Source: DASTFP01 sp963816855 (lineage in GTDB: Bacteria > Verrucomicrobiota > Verrucomicrobiia > Chthoniobacterales > Terrimicrobiaceae). Taken from it: 64,000 nucleotides of DNA. The DNA is taken from positions 1-64,000 of the forward strand of contig CAWFMA010000028.1 in the NCBI GenBank assembly GCA_963816855.1. Reading direction: 5' to 3'. The notes beneath the pieces are model-generated. The model was not told the DNA's origin, searched no databases, and saw only the letters and a program-made list of their open reading frames with translations. Shown here in pieces: positions 26,998 to 35,921 of the stretch (its first letter is position 1; each line of letters opens with the position of its first letter). A program made the position numbers and the translations under genes.

Positions 26998-27678
26998 TCA
27001 GAATCGTTTCTGCGCCCAGAATTGTGCGCGTCCCTCCGCGGTCGATTTGCAGATCCAGCCATTCTTCCTGGCCTCCTTGAAAAGAAAATATCCACAGAAG
27101 TCATCCTGCTTGACAAGGTGCCTTGGAATTTTTCTCCAATCGAGACAAACATCATCAAAAACCACCACGGAACCTGGACGGGCATGCGGCTTCATGATTT
27201 CCCACTCCGAAAGAATTCCGGACATAAAGTGCATGGAGTCCTGAAAAAAGAAATCCCAGTGTCCTGACCGGGCGGGGAATAGCGATGGCAGGACGTCTCG
27301 TGAGTCGCCATTGAGAAACTGAATTTCAACTTTGGGGAATTTCGAACGAGCAAGGTCAAGGTTCTCGTCTCGAATCTTGCGGAGATCCAGCCAATCCTGC
27401 TTTGGAATGGAGAGATCGGGATCACCGTCGTAGTCGATGGTGAAGATCCGGGCCTGGTTGGCGTTTTCTTGGGCCGCCTTGGCCATCGCGAAGGTGCCCA
27501 ATCCTTCGAACGTGCCGGTCTCGACGATGATCTGGGGTTGCCGCCAAAGGATGGCGTTGTGCAGGCGGATGGCGCTCAGACGGTGGGATGACCATGCGTG
27601 CTTCCAGCGGCTCGGCGGAAGGTCGAGCTGGACAGAAAAATCGCAAATCGTCGGCCAAGCCTGCTTCAGATTTCTCAT
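26998..27678 (-). CDS. Class I SAM-dependent methyltransferase-like protein
   Basis: This 226-residue protein has the Rossmann motif IIVETGTFEGLGTFAMA (SAM-binding motif I, E-x-G-x-x-x-G) and an acidic strand IFTIDYDGD. Motif post-II is seen at FFQDSMHF and GSVVVFDDV. This fits the Methyltransf_24 / cephalosporin-hydroxylase-like group, small-molecule or sugar O-methyltransferases. The ATG at 27678 is the only good start; the sequence just upstream (27682-27790) recurs upstream of the next methyltransferase gene. The substrate is unknown. Confidence 0.8.
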   Translation of the reverse strand: MRNLKQAWPTICDFSVQLDLPPSRWKHAWSSHRLSAIRLHNAILWRQPQIIVETGTFEGLGTFAMAKAAQENANQARIFTIDYDGDPDLSIPKQDWLDLRKIRDENLDLARSKFPKVEIQFLNGDSRDVLPSLFPARSGHWDFFFQDSMHFMSGILSEWEIMKPHARPGSVVVFDDVCLDWRKIPRHLVKQDDFCGYFLFKEARKNGWICKSTAEGRAQFWAQKRF

Positions 27679-27681
27679 CCG

Positions 27682-27790
27682 GAAGGCGCGAACTAATCAG
27701 AGTCCGAACGTTTCGGCAACAGCGCAGGGATAGCCGGCGGGTTTTGGCCAGACACGTTCTCTCAATCGCTTGATAAGGGGAGAGGGTGGC
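27682..27790 (-). repeat. Repeat copy A upstream of the methyltransferase-like gene
   Basis: A stretch of about 109 bases directly upstream of the gene starting at 27678 recurs at 28985-29090 in the same orientation with several substitutions and small gaps. Shared blocks include gaaggcgcgaac, atcagagt, aacgtttcggc, gatagccggc and ctcaat. The likeness runs on into the first codons of the methyltransferase gene. Both copies lie 5' of a methyltransferase gene on the minus strand, so this may be a duplicated leader or promoter, or a small mobile repeat. Confidence 0.7.
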
Positions 27791-27889
27791 CAGTGCCCGG
27801 GCGACTCCGCGCAAATCTCAGGAGGATTCGGTCGGGATCTTGATAGAACGCTGGTTCCGATTCTCAATGATCCCCAACGGAGCACCGAT

Positions 27890-28906
27890 TCAGAAACGTG
27901 GCTTGTCGGCCAAAACCAGCGGGGAAACCGAGGGCACGTCCAGCAGGCGGGGATTCCCGTAACCCGCTTCACTCAGCCACGCACTCATCTCTGCGAACGT
28001 GAACGTGTTCCCCTCATCGGTGTTCACCAGCATGTTTACCGCAAAGATGAGCGTGTGCAGCGGACCGGTCCGCTCTTCGTTCGGAACGAATTCCTGGATG
28101 GCGATCGTGCCGCCCGGCGCCAGAGCGCTCCAGATTTTTTTCAACAGACGCCGGCTGCGGTCGCGGCCCTCACTGTGCAGAATGTGGCCGACGGTCGCCA
28201 CTTGATGCCCCTCGCCAAAATCGGCCTCGAAAAACTCGCCCGGAGCGGCGGTCAATCGGTCCGCTACCCCGTGCCGTGCGGCGACCCGCTTCGTGACCTC
28301 GAGCACGAGCGGCCAGTCCACCGCGCGGACGCGAACCCGTGGCGATTGTTTCGCCAATGCTATGCCCCAAACGCCGGAGCCGGCTCCGATGTCCAGCACG
28401 CTCACCGGTGCGGCGGCCCCGGGAATGCCCAGGTGCTCGCCCAGCGCGCTGGCCGCCGGGAAACTGATGGGAAAAATCGACTCGACGAACTCGGAAAAAA
28501 ACTGGGCCCCTTCCTCCTCTTGATTCACGCGGTTCGACGACCGGCCGGAGCGGACGATCTCATTCAGTTGCAGCCAGCGTGGCAGCAACTGGTCGCTGAT
28601 GTGGTGGAAAAACATCCCGTGATAACCCGGTTGCGACGACACCAAGAATGCCGCGCTTTCCGGGGTGAGGGCGTAGCGGTCCCCGTCCCGACCGAGTAAC
28701 TGAAGGCCAACCAGGACGTTCAGGATCCCGGTCAGCCCGCGAATCGAGGCGCCGGTTTCCGCTGCGAGCTGGTCCGCGGTGCGGGGCCCCTTGTGCAGCC
28801 GGTCGAAAACGCCGTGCCGCACGGCCGCCTCAATGGCCAGTGGAGGGGCAAACCCCCAGGCGAACTGTGTCAGGCGTTCAGGAGTGGGGGAGGAATTTGC
28901 ATGCAT
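27890..28906 (-). CDS. O-methyltransferase with winged-helix dimerisation domain
   Basis: The protein is 338 residues from the ATG at 28906 (MHANSSPTPERL). A GTG-type upstream start at 28999 would run through a repeat and is less likely. An N-terminal winged-helix domain (about 10-90, with AAVRHGVFDRLHKGPRTADQLA) is followed by a SAM-binding domain with VLDIGAGSGVWGIALA (motif I). VRAVDWP, VATVGHILHSEG and GTIAIQEFVP are later motifs. This is the plant-like / hydroxyneurosporene / acetylserotonin type, used in bacterial pigment and small-molecule pathways. The active-site His is in GHILHSEG. The substrate is unknown. Confidence 0.9.
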   Translation of the reverse strand: MHANSSPTPERLTQFAWGFAPPLAIEAAVRHGVFDRLHKGPRTADQLAAETGASIRGLTGILNVLVGLQLLGRDGDRYALTPESAAFLVSSQPGYHGMFFHHISDQLLPRWLQLNEIVRSGRSSNRVNQEEEGAQFFSEFVESIFPISFPAASALGEHLGIPGAAAPVSVLDIGAGSGVWGIALAKQSPRVRVRAVDWPLVLEVTKRVAARHGVADRLTAAPGEFFEADFGEGHQVATVGHILHSEGRDRSRRLLKKIWSALAPGGTIAIQEFVPNEERTGPLHTLIFAVNMLVNTDEGNTFTFAEMSAWLSEAGYGNPRLLDVPSVSPLVLADKPRF

Positions 28907-28984
28907 AGCTTGGTCGTTGCGTTCTGCCGATAAGCCAAGAACGTGGCGTCTGGCAATCTCCATTGACGCTTCAAATTCTCGTCC

Positions 28985-29090
28985 GAAGGCGCGAACCAAT
29001 CAGAGTTCAACGTTTCGGCGGCAGCACAGGATAGCCGGCTGGGCTTTGACAAGATACGTTCCCTCAATAGCTTGGTAGTGAGAGGGCGAC
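28985..29090 (-). repeat. Repeat copy B upstream of the O-methyltransferase
   Basis: This is the second copy of the repeat seen at 27682-27790, here 80-185 bases 5' of the O-methyltransferase start. It contains the same ordered blocks. It also keeps a degenerate form of the first codons found after copy A, where ATG has become ACG. This suggests a duplicated upstream region of a gene now lost here. Confidence 0.65.
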
Positions 29091-29146
29091 GAGAGACCCC
29101 GTGCTTTGGTTCGGACGGTTTCGAGCCATCGGCGCGGGACCTTCGG

Positions 29147-31033
29147 ATGCAGGCGCATATGAACATTTCGCTGAAAGGGTGGTTGCGACGCCAAGAACCA
29201 TCGGGTCTCAGTCGGCCGGAGAAGGCCGTGGAACACCTTCATGCGGGGCAGAGTCTCGTGCGCGGGGAAGCGGCCCGCGAGGCGATCTCGCTCGTGCTGC
29301 AAGGGTGCTGTGAGTCCGGACGCCCGAGGGAAGCGTCCCTTCATCCCGGAGACGCCATCGACGGTGTAAGGGGAGACCGCCTAAAGATGCGCGCGATCGT
29401 CGAAAGCGATATCCTGCGCATCCCCCGTCAAAATATCCGACGGCTTCTCGAGCGCTGGCCAGAGGTGCTCAAGCCCGGCGTTGCCCCGTCCTTCAAAGCT
29501 TCCCGGCCGGTCGATGGGAGCGGGCAGGGCAGGGTTCTTTGCTTGATGCCCCTGTCGGAGGGAATTCCCTGCGATGAATTTTCCTCCCTGTGCGCGGGGA
29601 CCATCGCGAAGGAAACCTCGGCGCCGGTTCTCTGCATCAAGGTCGATAGGGTCGGGCGCGCGCCAAATTTGAAATATGCTCCTTCGCCCTACGCCGGGCA
29701 TCAAGACGTCTTCGTTCAGCAAGCTCACGGTGGGAGCGATCCTGCGGCTTTGCGGGCGCTCGCCAACCTGCTCGACCTGGGAAAGAGCCAGTTTCCGCAC
29801 TTGATCGTGGAGGCAAGTTGCCGGACCGCGGTCGAGGCCCTGATCGAGATCGTGCGAAGAAGCTGGTCAGTTTACCCGATTCTTCGGCAGAACGGAGAGA
29901 GTCTTTTCGAACTGAACCTCTTGGCACGTGAGGCGCGTGCTCAGGGTTGTGGATCGGTCCCGCTCAAGCCGCTGGTCTTCCTGGATCCGGCCGAAAATGC
30001 TCACGGCCTGAGTCGCTACATCGAGGAGACCGTCCGCTGGCCGGTTCACAGCTATCTGCGAAAGGCCGGAAACGGCCTTCGGTTCGCCGCGAATCTTCGG
30101 CGGTTGGGCCGCGAAATGTGCGGGTGCCAGGTTGGGCTGGCCCTTTCGTCCGGCGCGGCGCGCGGGCTTTCTCACATCGGAGTCATCCAGGTACTCGAGG
30201 AGGATGGCATCGAGGTGGATATCGTCTCGGGCTCAAGCATGGGGGCCTATATCGGCGCGGTCTGGGGAGCTGGGTATTGCGGGCGGGAAATGGAGAAATT
30301 CGCCCGCGACATCGAAGGATACCGCGGGATTTGGAAACTGATGGATTTCGCGGCTTTTCCGCGCCGAGGATTCCTGCTTACCGATCGTGTCCGCAAGCGC
30401 CTTGAGGAAACGATCGGGCCGCTGCATTTTTCAGACATGGTCCGGCCGATCCGGATCGTGGCGACTCGGTTGGACACCCTGGAGCGTGTCGTTTTTTCGG
30501 GCGGCGGCGTGGTGGATGCTGTTCTGGCCAGTCTCGCGATCCCAGGAATCTGCGTGCCCGTCATGCGAAACGGGATCCCCTACGTTGATGGGGGAATCTG
30601 CGATCCTCTTCCGGTCGAGGCGCTCGCCGATATCGGCGTTCGAAAGATTATTGCCGTGAATACGATCGCCACACCCCAAGCCATCAGCGCGTGCGAAGGG
30701 GAAGCCACAACGAACGGGAACGGAAAGGCCTACTGGAGCCGTTGGTTGAACGGGTGGTTCAATCCTTTTGCGCGTGGCAACGCGTTCGACACCCTGATGC
30801 GAAGCATTCACGCGTCGCAGACGCGGCTGGCCGAAGCGTCTTGTCTGCGAGCGAGTCTCGTGCTCAGGCCGTATTCATGTGAGGGTCGCTGGAATGACTT
30901 TGGCAGTCCCGCCCGTTATATTGCGCTCGGCCGCGAAGAAGCTCTGTCGCAGCTTCCCGCCATCCGGGAGCTTGTGAACTCACCGATTTATGAACATGAA
31001 CCGCCTCGCAACCTCCTGGCACAAGCTGCCTAG
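29147..31033 (+). CDS. Patatin-like phospholipase (NTE family) with N-terminal regulatory region
   Basis: The protein is 628 residues from the ATG at 29147; starts at 29072 and 29159 are alternatives. Residues 1-100 look like a degenerate cyclic-nucleotide-binding domain (LHAGQSLVRGEA, SLHPGDAID, AIVESDILRI). A middle part of unknown fold follows. The patatin domain begins near residue 350 with the oxyanion hole SGAARGLSHIG, the nucleophile elbow GSSMG and the dyad Asp in DGG. It should hydrolyse ester bonds of phospholipids or similar lipids near the membrane, as in neuropathy target esterase-like proteins. It overlaps the acyl-CoA ligase gene by 44 bases and so leads the lipid-degradation cluster. 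Confidence 0.9.
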   Translation: MQAHMNISLKGWLRRQEPSGLSRPEKAVEHLHAGQSLVRGEAAREAISLVLQGCCESGRPREASLHPGDAIDGVRGDRLKMRAIVESDILRIPRQNIRRLLERWPEVLKPGVAPSFKASRPVDGSGQGRVLCLMPLSEGIPCDEFSSLCAGTIAKETSAPVLCIKVDRVGRAPNLKYAPSPYAGHQDVFVQQAHGGSDPAALRALANLLDLGKSQFPHLIVEASCRTAVEALIEIVRRSWSVYPILRQNGESLFELNLLAREARAQGCGSVPLKPLVFLDPAENAHGLSRYIEETVRWPVHSYLRKAGNGLRFAANLRRLGREMCGCQVGLALSSGAARGLSHIGVIQVLEEDGIEVDIVSGSSMGAYIGAVWGAGYCGREMEKFARDIEGYRGIWKLMDFAAFPRRGFLLTDRVRKRLEETIGPLHFSDMVRPIRIVATRLDTLERVVFSGGGVVDAVLASLAIPGICVPVMRNGIPYVDGGICDPLPVEALADIGVRKIIAVNTIATPQAISACEGEATTNGNGKAYWSRWLNGWFNPFARGNAFDTLMRSIHASQTRLAEASCLRASLVLRPYSCEGRWNDFGSPARYIALGREEALSQLPAIRELVNSPIYEHEPPRNLLAQAA

Positions 31034-32498
31034 GGCAACGCTTCGCGCGCTCCAGGCGAAGCGGCTTCGTGCCTATCTCCGCGATGTCGTCCTGCCCTTC
31101 CACCCAAGATATCGGGAACTCTTTTCGAGCCTAGGGTTGGATTGGCGGGCGATCGGCAATCTGGAGGACCTCGAACGAATTCCCTTCACCACGAAGAGCG
31201 ATTTGTCGGGCGGCCCGGATCGGACCAGGCAATTCATCATCGCGCCCGATCCACAACAAGTCGCGCGCCGTCCGGCGACCGTGTTGCGTGGACTTCTAAG
31301 AGGACCGGAACGGGTGAAGCGGCATCTGGAAAGAGAGTTCCGGCCGGTTTTGATGACCAGCACCACCGGACGTTCCGCGGAACCGGTTCCATTTGTTTAT
31401 ACCGCGCACGATCTCGCCCTGCTCAGAACGGCAGGCTACCGCCTCATGCAATTGGCCGGCGCGCGCTTGACCGATCGCATGCTGAGCATGTTCCCTTTTG
31501 CGCCTCATCTGGCGTTCTGGCAAACGCACTACGCCGGGACCGAGTTTGGGGTATTTCTCGTCAGTTCAGGGGGAGGAAAGACCATCGGCACCGACGGAAA
31601 CATCCGGATGCTTCGAAAGTTGAGTCCCGATGTGTTGATTGGGATGCCGACCTTCGTTTATCATGTGCTGCGCGAGGCGGCGCTGGATGGCGTTCGTTGC
31701 GAGAATCTTCGGGGTATCGTGCTGGGCGGGGAGAAAGTGCCGCCGGGCCTGCGGCGCAAGCTCCAGGAATGCGCGGCCGAACTTCATGCCAGGAGCGTCA
31801 CGGTGATTTCGACCTATGGGTTCACCGAGGCAAAGATGGCCTGGTGCGAATGCCTGTTCCCGGTGGATGCCGAGCCGTCGGGCTATCACCTTTATCCTGA
31901 TCTTGGCATCGTTGAGATCGTCGACCCGAAGACCGGAGCGGCCAAGGGAGATGGCGAAGCGGGCGAAATCGTCTTTACCTCGCTGGATGCTCGCGGGTCG
32001 TGCGTATTGCGATACCGGACAGGCGACGTTGTCGAGGGCGGGGTGACCCATGAGCCGTGCCCGCACTGCGGCCGCGTTATGCCGCGCCTGCTGGGAAAGA
32101 TCTCGCGACGGTCTGATGTTCGCGAGGTGCAGTTTGACAAAATCAAGGGAACGCTTGTCGATTTCAACGAGCTGGAGCATCTCCTTGACGACATGCAAAT
32201 GATCGGGTCATGGCAGATCGAATTGCGAAAGGCTCACAATGATCCCCTGGACGTGGACGAGCTTGTGCTGCACGTCTCCACTGTGGACGGGGGCGACGAA
32301 AAATCCCTTTCACGGGAGATTGCGCGGTGCCTCTTCGAACGCGCGGAACTCCATCCGAATCGAATCGAGTTCCATTCCGACGCCGAAATGCGCCAACTTC
32401 AGGGAGTCGGGGAAAAACTCAAGGAGCAAAAGGTGGTCGACCGGCGATCAAAAGGGGAAAGAGATTCCGTACTGGCAACAAATTCCACGGAAAAATGA
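30990..32498 (+). CDS. PaaK-like AMP-forming acyl-CoA ligase
   Basis: This 502-residue adenylate-forming enzyme is of the phenylacetate-CoA ligase branch. It shows the phosphate loop TSTTGRSAEP, the second motif STYGFTEAKM, and YRTGDVVEG plus LGKISRRSDV as the hinge region. It would activate a carboxylic acid to its CoA thioester. A plain long-chain fatty acyl-CoA synthetase (FadD) would be larger and differ in motifs, so the acid is not known. The neighbours (lipase before, thiolase, FadJ-like and acyl-CoA dehydrogenase after) argue for fatty or fatty-like acids. The start overlaps the lipase gene by 44 bases and the stop overlaps the thiolase ATG. Confidence 0.88.
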   Translation: MNMNRLATSWHKLPRATLRALQAKRLRAYLRDVVLPFHPRYRELFSSLGLDWRAIGNLEDLERIPFTTKSDLSGGPDRTRQFIIAPDPQQVARRPATVLRGLLRGPERVKRHLEREFRPVLMTSTTGRSAEPVPFVYTAHDLALLRTAGYRLMQLAGARLTDRMLSMFPFAPHLAFWQTHYAGTEFGVFLVSSGGGKTIGTDGNIRMLRKLSPDVLIGMPTFVYHVLREAALDGVRCENLRGIVLGGEKVPPGLRRKLQECAAELHARSVTVISTYGFTEAKMAWCECLFPVDAEPSGYHLYPDLGIVEIVDPKTGAAKGDGEAGEIVFTSLDARGSCVLRYRTGDVVEGGVTHEPCPHCGRVMPRLLGKISRRSDVREVQFDKIKGTLVDFNELEHLLDDMQMIGSWQIELRKAHNDPLDVDELVLHVSTVDGGDEKSLSREIARCLFERAELHPNRIEFHSDAEMRQLQGVGEKLKEQKVVDRRSKGERDSVLATNSTEK

Positions 32499-33745
32499 AA
32501 ACGAAACAGGTCGTGGTTATCGCCGGAGTGCGCACCCCTTTCGTGAAGGCGGGAACGAGTCTCGCCGGGGTCGGCGCAGTGGAATTGGCGCGTGCTGCCA
32601 TCCTTGGGGTTCTCGCTCGCACCGCGATCGACCCCGCGCAAATCGACGAAGTGATACTTGGCTGCGTCGCGCAACCCGCCGACGCGATGAATCTGGCGCG
32701 CGTCGCCGCCCTTCGCTCCGGCATTCCGAAGCAGGTGCCCGCGCTGACTGTGCAGCGCAATTGCGCTTCCGGAGTCGAAGCGATCGCGCAGGCGTGGCTT
32801 GGTATTCAGTGCGGGGAAGGGGAACTCTACCTGGTCGGCGGTGTCGAAAGCATGTCCAGCATCCCGTTGCTGTTTTCGAAAGCGGCAGCCGGGAAATTCG
32901 CTTCCCTGGCCTCCCGGCGGGACTTTCTCTCCAAGGCGCGCGCGATTGCGGCGCTGCGTCCGCGCGATTTCCTGCCTTCTCCGGCTCTCAGGCTTGGTTT
33001 GACCGATCCCGTAAGCGGATTGAACATGGGCGAAACAGCTGAAGTGCTGGCACGGGAATTCGAGATCGGCCGGACCGAGCAGGATCTCTTCGCATTCCGG
33101 TCGCACCGGCGGGCGGCAGATGGGGAGGCCCGGCTCGCGGAGGAAATAGTGCCCGCCTACGATCCGGCACGCGGCATCGCGGTCCTGCGCGACAATGGAG
33201 TGCGCCCGCAGCAAAGCCTCGAAGCCTTGGCCGCGCTGCGTCCGATTTTTGAGAAAGGAACCGGCACCGTCACCGCGGGGAATTCTTCCCAAATCACTGA
33301 CGGCGCGGTGGCTTTGTTGATCGGCAGCAGGGCGGCGGCAAAAGCGATCGGGGTCGAACCGCTGGGCACCGTTCGCGGTTTCGCCCACGCGGGGTGCGAT
33401 CCCGCGCGGATGGGGCTTGGACCGGTTTATGCCATTCAGCGTCTGCTCGAAAAGCTGACCCTGACTCTTGAAGACGCGGAAATCGTTGAAATCAACGAGG
33501 CCTTTGCCGCGCAAGTTCTTGCCGTATTGCGAAAATTGAAAGATATGGGAATGGGCGTGATTCCTGACGAGCGGTTGAACGTCAACGGAGGCGCCATTGC
33601 GCTCGGTCATCCGGTAGGCGCGAGTGGCGCGCGTCTGGTACTGACTGCGCTCAAGGAGCTCCAACGCAGGAATGGCCGGCACGCTCTGATCAGTCTCTGC
33701 GTGGGTGGCGGGCAGGGATCCGCGCTTTGGTTGGAACGGCCATGA
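32495..33745 (+). CDS. Thiolase (acetyl-CoA acyltransferase)
   Basis: This 416-residue thiolase carries out the last beta-oxidation step. The start at 32495 overlaps the upstream stop (ATGA); a longer frame exists but lies within the ligase gene. The acyl-accepting Cys is C90 in VQRNCASG. NEAFAAQV, the GHPVGASGARLV His loop and the base Cys in CVGGGQGSAL are all present. The stop overlaps the FadJ-like start, as in fadIJ or fadBA operons. Thiolases of this type can also run in the synthetic direction (acetoacetyl-CoA). The neighbours favour degradation. Confidence 0.95.
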   Translation: MKTKQVVVIAGVRTPFVKAGTSLAGVGAVELARAAILGVLARTAIDPAQIDEVILGCVAQPADAMNLARVAALRSGIPKQVPALTVQRNCASGVEAIAQAWLGIQCGEGELYLVGGVESMSSIPLLFSKAAAGKFASLASRRDFLSKARAIAALRPRDFLPSPALRLGLTDPVSGLNMGETAEVLAREFEIGRTEQDLFAFRSHRRAADGEARLAEEIVPAYDPARGIAVLRDNGVRPQQSLEALAALRPIFEKGTGTVTAGNSSQITDGAVALLIGSRAAAKAIGVEPLGTVRGFAHAGCDPARMGLGPVYAIQRLLEKLTLTLEDAEIVEINEAFAAQVLAVLRKLKDMGMGVIPDERLNVNGGAIALGHPVGASGARLVLTALKELQRRNGRHALISLCVGGGQGSALWLERP

Positions 33746-35886
33746 GTGCTCTTACTCATCCGGCCTCAGCTGCGGCCAAGACGGCGGACAGTTCCGAGTC
33801 TTCCGACGGGGAAAGCGTGTCGCTGTGCCTCCGGGACGACGGAATTGCGATCGTTCGCTTCGACCGCCCCGGAAGCTCGGCCAATATCCTGGATTCGGCT
33901 ACGCTGCACGTCTTGGGCGGGCTTTTGGAGAAAGTGCGCCAGCAGCCGCTGCGCGGCTTGGTCATCGAGACGGCAAAACCAACCGTCTTTATCGCGGGGG
34001 CGGACTTGAAGGAACTGGCGGGAACCCGCCGGCGCTCGGAGTTGGTCGATCTCGGCCAGCAGACTTTTTCCAGCGTCGCCGCGCTGAGGTGCGTCACAGT
34101 CGCGGCGATTCACGGCGCCTGCGCGGGCGGGGGAACCGAGTTGGCGTTGGCCTGCGATTATCGCGTGGCCAGCGACGACAAATCAACGCGCATTGGACTT
34201 CCCGAGGTAAATCTTGGACTGATTCCGGCGTGGGGCGGTTCGACTCGACTTCCCCGGCTCGTCGGCTTGCGCCGGGCTTTGAAAGCGATTTTGAGCGGCG
34301 ACCTGATGCCCGCTCGAAAAGCGAGGGAAATTGGGCTTGTCGACGCCCTCGCGCCGCAAGCGCGCCTGTTGGACCTCGCGACACGATTCGTGGGGGAGGG
34401 CAAGCCCCGATGGCGCGGGTTGCGTCACGTGCCTTGGGCTCCCGCATTCCAAGCGGTTTCCGCGTTGGCGAGAAATTCTGTCCTTAGGAAAACCCATGGG
34501 CATTACCCGGCGGCATTCGGCGCAATCGACGTGGTCGCAAAGTCCACGATCCGGAGTGTTCCGCGGTCCCTGGCAGCCGAGAAGGAGATGATTCTTGCCC
34601 TGGCCAATACCGCGGTTTCCAGGAACCTGATCCGGGTTTTCTTTCTGCAAGATCGCGCCAAACGCCGCTCGACGCCGAAGGCGCATGCGGTAACAAAGAC
34701 CGCGGTGATCGGCTCCGGGGTGATGGGGTCGGGCATTGCTCAATGGCTGGCCGCCCGCGGCCTGAACGTTCTTGTTCGCGACCTTGACGCAAACCAACTC
34801 GCGCAAGGCTTGAAGAGAATTCACGGCCTCTTTGCCGACGCTCGTCGACGCAGTTTGCTCTCAGCGCCGGAAGCTCAAGCGGGCATGGATCGCGTCGTTC
34901 CCGTGGAGATCGCCGTGGACCTGGGGCGCGTTGAGTTGGCGATCGAGGCTGCGGTGGAGAAGATGGAGCCCAAAAAGCGGATCTTTGCGGATCTTGAGGC
35001 TCGGACCTCTTGGGAAGCTGTTCTCGCCACGAATACTTCCGCTCTGTCCATTGCGGAAATTGGCCGCGACTTGCAGCACCCGGAACGCGTGCTGGGTCTC
35101 CACTTTTTTAATCCAGTCCATCGGATGAAGCTCGTCGAGGTCGTCCGGGCGGAAAAAACGTCGGAAACGGCTCTCGATACCGCGGTGGGCTTCGTGCAAC
35201 GGATCGGCAAGTTCCCGGTGGTGGTCCGGGACCGGCCCGGCTTTTTGGTCAATCGGATTCTTCTCCCCTACTTGCTGGAAGCCGTCCGGCTTTTTGATCA
35301 GGGCGCGCCTGTGACGGCGATCGACGAGAGCATGGTGGACTTCGGAATGCCAATGGGCCCGCTGCGCTTGCTGGACGAGATTGGGCTCGACGTCGGGGCC
35401 GACGTGGCGCTGACGCTCTGCGCCGCATTTCCAGACCGGATGCGGACGCCGCAAATTTTTCGCCGTCTGCTCGAAGCGAAAATCGTGGGACGAAAGGGAA
35501 TGGCAGGATTCTACGTCTATGGAGGCGGCCCGCGCCCCGTCGCCAATCCCGAGGTGTCGAAACTGCGTGAAAGACAAGAAATGCCCGGCATCTCCCGGAA
35601 AGAACTTCAGCAACGCATGGTTCTGGCGATGATCAACGAGGCTGCCATGTGCCTCGAGGAACGCATCGTCGACGATCCCCGGGACGTGGATTTTGCAATG
35701 ATCATGGGGACGGGCTTTGCGCCGTTCCGGGGCGGTCCCTTGCGATATGCCGACGCCATGGGAATCGCGGCGATCGCTGAAGATCTTCGGAGGCTGGATG
35801 AGGCGGGAGAACACCAATTCGCCCCATCCGCTAGCCTTGTTGAAATGGGTCGACGCGGCAAAACGTTCTATGAAGGTCATGACTAA
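33742..35886 (+). CDS. Bifunctional enoyl-CoA hydratase / 3-hydroxyacyl-CoA dehydrogenase (FadJ/FadB-like)
   Basis: This 714-residue protein starts at the ATG overlapping the thiolase stop. The N-terminal crotonase domain has the oxyanion-hole segments AGADLKEL and HGACAGGGTELALACD. The catalytic Glu region is in LPEVNLGLIPAWGG. The dehydrogenase part begins near 320 with the NAD-binding VIGSGVMGSGIAQ, then HFFNPVHRMKLVEVV (catalytic His), and a final helical domain. This is the full FadJ/FadB alpha subunit arrangement. Together with the thiolase it would form a trifunctional beta-oxidation complex. Confidence 0.95.
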   Translation: MSALTHPASAAAKTADSSESSDGESVSLCLRDDGIAIVRFDRPGSSANILDSATLHVLGGLLEKVRQQPLRGLVIETAKPTVFIAGADLKELAGTRRRSELVDLGQQTFSSVAALRCVTVAAIHGACAGGGTELALACDYRVASDDKSTRIGLPEVNLGLIPAWGGSTRLPRLVGLRRALKAILSGDLMPARKAREIGLVDALAPQARLLDLATRFVGEGKPRWRGLRHVPWAPAFQAVSALARNSVLRKTHGHYPAAFGAIDVVAKSTIRSVPRSLAAEKEMILALANTAVSRNLIRVFFLQDRAKRRSTPKAHAVTKTAVIGSGVMGSGIAQWLAARGLNVLVRDLDANQLAQGLKRIHGLFADARRRSLLSAPEAQAGMDRVVPVEIAVDLGRVELAIEAAVEKMEPKKRIFADLEARTSWEAVLATNTSALSIAEIGRDLQHPERVLGLHFFNPVHRMKLVEVVRAEKTSETALDTAVGFVQRIGKFPVVVRDRPGFLVNRILLPYLLEAVRLFDQGAPVTAIDESMVDFGMPMGPLRLLDEIGLDVGADVALTLCAAFPDRMRTPQIFRRLLEAKIVGRKGMAGFYVYGGGPRPVANPEVSKLRERQEMPGISRKELQQRMVLAMINEAAMCLEERIVDDPRDVDFAMIMGTGFAPFRGGPLRYADAMGIAAIAEDLRRLDEAGEHQFAPSASLVEMGRRGKTFYEGHD

Positions 35887-35921
35887 CTGCTTTACGCGCA
35901 CGCAACGAGAGGTCTTACGCG

